Origin: Deinococcales bacterium
GTDB taxonomy: Bacteria; Deinococcota; Deinococci; Deinococcales; JAAFIG01
Length of the DNA: 64,000 nt
Assembly (NCBI GenBank): GCA_013298595.1
Contig: JAAFIG010000006.1
Span: forward strand, 62,001 to 126,000
Reading direction: 5' to 3'
The notes beneath the pieces are model-generated. The model did not search any database. It saw nothing but the letters and a program-made list of their open reading frames with translations, and was not told the DNA's origin. A program made the position numbers and the translations under genes. Numbering within the stretch: position 1 is the stretch's first letter; every line of letters starts with the position of its first letter. Positions 62,023 to 64,000 of this stretch are shown here, piece after piece.

Positions 62023-62649
62023 ATGAAAATAGCTCGAGTTATTCTTAGCATTGGTGTGGTTTCGGTACTCGGTTTTGCCTTAGCACAAGCAGTTAAGCAA
62101 GTCAGTGTTTCGCTGGCTGGGAAATCCCTAAAATTAGACAGTGTTATTGTCAAAGGCAAAACGTATGTTTCGCTCGAGCAGCTCAAAAAAGCCCTACCCA
62201 ACCCTGTTGGTGGTGCTAACCAAGCGGCTGGAACAACTGGTTGTATCAATCAAATGCTGTTTAATGGCGCGTGGCGTTTTCGGGTTCAAAAAGTCTTTTT
62301 TAGTGTGGAAGAAAAAACTTGGTTTATTACTGTGGAGCTTCGCAATGCCATGAACCAATCAGCAATGGCTTTTAACAATGGCTCGGAAGGGTTAGGCGGC
62401 GATATTACGCTTTCAATGGCTTCAGGTAATACTTTGAATATTGCCAATGTCAACGAAACCCAAGATAAAATTCTTTTAAAAAACCTCGCTCCTGGAGCCG
62501 GCGTGGTGACAAATTTCGAGTTTAGTGCCGACTCAGATGCTGATAAACCCACCAAGTTCTTATGGGCAATGTCGGCAGCCAATAATTCTTCTAAAGCACC
62601 TTTATCTAAAGAACCGGCTTTTCGGGTTGATTTAACGTGTGCAAAGTAA
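62023..62649 (+). CDS. Secreted stalk-domain protein (first of two paralogues)
   Basis: A 208-residue exported protein with a signal peptide ending near ALA-Q. A short copper-amine-oxidase-N-like stalk motif follows (VSVSLAGKSLKLDSVIVKGKTYVSLEQLKKAL). The C-terminal half is beta-rich with GAWRFRVQKV, ITVELRNAM, DSDADKPTKFLWAMSA and PAFRVDLTC, a pattern shared with the next gene. AGGAGG precedes the ATG. Function unknown; cell-envelope location inferred. Confidence 0.85.
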   Translation: MKIARVILSIGVVSVLGFALAQAVKQVSVSLAGKSLKLDSVIVKGKTYVSLEQLKKALPNPVGGANQAAGTTGCINQMLFNGAWRFRVQKVFFSVEEKTWFITVELRNAMNQSAMAFNNGSEGLGGDITLSMASGNTLNIANVNETQDKILLKNLAPGAGVVTNFEFSADSDADKPTKFLWAMSAANNSSKAPLSKEPAFRVDLTCAK

Positions 62650-62676
62650 TTTGATTTTTTCGAGTAAAGTACTTTT

Positions 62677-63327
62677 ATGAAACTTTCTCGAGTATTTTTG
62701 GGTCTTGGTTGTGCAACCCTTCTTGGTTTGGCTGTAGCACAAACTGTTAAACTTGTATCGATTAACATTGCTGGCAAGGACGTAAAGCTCGAGAGTGTCG
62801 TGGTGCAAGGTAAAACTTTTGTTTCGCTCGAGCAATTAAAAAAAGCTTTTCCTGTGGTCTCTAAACCCCAGACCGTTCCAGGTGGCACAAATCAGGTTGC
62901 GGCAACGCAGGGTTGTATTAAAGAGTTTTTGTTTAATGGCGCTTGGCGTTTTCGGGTTTTAGCCATTGCTTACGACCCTGCTAAACAAGGCTGGTTGACC
63001 ACCGTAGAATTGCGGAACGGCATGAAAAAAATTGCTCAGGTTCGTGGTTCAGGTGCCGATAATGCCGCTAGGGATATTTCTTTAGCTTTGGCTTCTGGCA
63101 ATGTGCTCGAGTTATCAGTTGGGCAATCCTCGAATGTGCAAGAAAAATTGTTGTACAAGCAATTGGCTCCTGGGGCTGCAACGGTGGTGGATATGATTTT
63201 TTATGCCGATTCTGACGCGGATAAACCACGTAAGTTTTTGTGGGTGATGTCCGCAAAGAATAATGTGGATAATGCGCCGCTGATTAAAGACCCTGCTTTT
63301 CGTATTGATTTAACTTGTATTAAGTAG
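62677..63327 (+). CDS. Secreted stalk-domain protein (second paralogue)
   Basis: A 216-residue paralogue of the previous protein, with the same signal peptide (GLAVAQ), the stalk motif VSINIAGKDVKLESVVVQGKTFVSLEQLKK and the GAWRFRV, TTVELRNGM and DSDADKPRKFLWVMSA landmarks. Unlike its neighbour it has no Shine-Dalgarno: TAAAGT lies 6 nt before the ATG, so it is probably leaderless and separately transcribed. Tandem duplication is the likely origin. Confidence 0.85.
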   Translation: MKLSRVFLGLGCATLLGLAVAQTVKLVSINIAGKDVKLESVVVQGKTFVSLEQLKKAFPVVSKPQTVPGGTNQVAATQGCIKEFLFNGAWRFRVLAIAYDPAKQGWLTTVELRNGMKKIAQVRGSGADNAARDISLALASGNVLELSVGQSSNVQEKLLYKQLAPGAATVVDMIFYADSDADKPRKFLWVMSAKNNVDNAPLIKDPAFRIDLTCIK

Positions 63328-63401
63328 GATTTTTTGCTGTATCAAAAGCCAACAGTAGCATCCATCAAGCATTTTTTGGCTCGAGGCTTTAGACTATTGG
63401 C

Positions 63402-64000
63402 ATGATTGCCCAAGGTTTGCTCGAAGTGCATTTATTTGGTGTTCCAGCACTTCGCCTTGATGGGCAGGTTTTATTGCTGCCAACCAAGCGGGCTTGGGGT
63501 TTAGTGGCGTTCTTAGCGCTCGAAGGGGCAACTTCTCGAGATAATTTAGCCAAATTGTTGTGGGATGAAGCTTTTTTCGAGAATCCTCGTAAGAATTTAC
63601 GACAAGAATTATATCGGTTAATGCAAACGCCTTTAGCTCAGTTTCTTGAGATAGCCAATGATCTTGTGAGATTACAGTGCAGTTCGGATGCGGCTCAAGC
63701 TCGAGCTGATGAAACATATTTGATTTCGGGTGTTTTTTTAGAAAGGTTTGATGTGCCTCAAGCGCCTGATTTTCAGAGTTGGTTGCAAATGCAGCGCGAA
63801 ACTTTTTCGCGTTCACGTATCAGCCGCTTGGAAACTCGAGCTAAACATGTAACTGGTTTAGTTGCTTTAGATGCGTGGCTCGAGGTGCTTAAAGCCGATA
63901 ATTTGCATGAAACAGCGGTGCAAGCAGCCTTACAACTCGAGGCGGAACATCTTGGTAAGACAGCCGCTTTAGAACGTTACCGAGGCTTTAAGACACTTTT
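63402..64000 (+). CDS. SARP/BTAD-type transcriptional activator, C-terminus cut by window edge
   Basis: The N-terminal winged-helix domain of OmpR-like type (EVHLFGVPALRLDG, LLLPTKRAWGLVAFLALEG, LAKLLWDEAFFENPRKNLRQELYRL) is followed by the start of the bacterial transcriptional activation domain (DNLHETAVQAALQLEAEHLGKTAALERY). TAGACT stands 6 nt before ATG 63402 and there is no Shine-Dalgarno. The frame is open to the right edge (about 199 codons). Deinococcus carries several such regulators with additional ATPase or TPR domains; those parts would be beyond the window. Confidence 0.88.
   Translation, partial: MIAQGLLEVHLFGVPALRLDGQVLLLPTKRAWGLVAFLALEGATSRDNLAKLLWDEAFFENPRKNLRQELYRLMQTPLAQFLEIANDLVRLQCSSDAAQARADETYLISGVFLERFDVPQAPDFQSWLQMQRETFSRSRISRLETRAKHVTGLVALDAWLEVLKADNLHETAVQAALQLEAEHLGKTAALERYRGFKTL

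Noticed and set aside
63394-63816. Minus-strand 140-codon ORF at the right end
   Set aside because: It is antisense to the SARP/BTAD regulator, whose domain motifs are clear.
1-64000. CTCGAG copies as XhoI linker or cloning artefacts
   Set aside because: They lie inside intact, conserved genes in all frames and at irregular spacing, which linkers could not produce.
1-64000. CRISPR array, tRNA, rRNA, transposase or prophage genes
   Set aside because: No regularly spaced direct repeats, tRNA-like T-loops in gaps, or recombinase motifs were found on reading both strands.

Overview
This 64 kb window looks like chromosome from a diderm, Deinococcota-like bacterium of unusually low G+C (below half by eye). 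That placement is inferred. It rests on an EF-G-like factor, a DUF4388 gene next to pilT, a DUF3467 gene, a c-di-AMP receptor-like protein, several lipoproteins, and many genes with no Shine-Dalgarno sequence but a TANNNT hexamer 5-8 nt before the start codon, the leaderless layout known from Deinococcus. No rRNA, tRNA, CRISPR array, transposase or prophage was seen.

The most striking property is a hexamer, not a gene. The palindrome CTCGAG occurs about once per 110 bp (32 copies counted by hand in the first 3.5 kb) against roughly one per 5 kb expected. It lies in coding sequence in all three frames (Leu-Glu, X-Arg-X, Ser-Ser/Arg), in intergenic DNA and inside terminator stems. It behaves like a highly iterated palindrome comparable to HIP1 of cyanobacteria. 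The sugar ABC transporter genes and one secreted-protein gene are comparatively poor in it.

Layout. 1-3.5 kb: recQ (cut by the left edge) and two DUF1016/YhcG-type genes. 3.6-11.4 kb: a polyol (sorbitol/mannitol-like) catabolic and ABC transport cluster under a divergent LacI-family regulator with three CACGTG-centred operators. 11.5-16.6 kb: two GH74-like lipoproteins. 16.8-18.7 kb: an unrecognised membrane protein and a PIG-L deacetylase. 18.8-24.5 kb: a CoA-binding protein, a membrane-anchored secreted protein, dnaX (with a probable slippage site), a VOC protein and an NFACT/Rqc2 protein. 24.6-27.7 kb: histidine kinase, secreted protein and response regulator. 27.8-34.1 kb: a large VWD/CARDB lipoprotein, an amine oxidase and a Uma2 nuclease. 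34.1-39.5 kb: mutS with an RsmC-like methyltransferase, ogt with an EamA transporter, and a c-di-AMP receptor-like gene. 39.8-43.7 kb: EF-G-like factor, a PIN toxin with a 45-residue partner ORF, and a conserved protein. 43.7-48.8 kb: a translationally coupled LRV-repeat / MoxR ATPase / metallopeptidase-VWA operon. 48.8-52.8 kb: pilT, DUF4388, mutY, purU. 52.9-56.6 kb: cobS, DUF3467, acyltransferase, a glucodextranase-C-like protein, purC. 56.6-61.5 kb: fdhD, a YdeP-type molybdenum oxidoreductase and an S9 peptidase in one overlapping operon. 61.6-64 kb: small secreted proteins and a SARP/BTAD regulator cut by the right edge.

Two families of short palindromic intergenic repeats (stems such as GCGAGGC/GCCTCGC, and hairpins with varied stems around a YYTGT-type loop) are scattered between genes. 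Most operons use 4-bp ATGA or stop-start overlaps, so translational coupling is general here.
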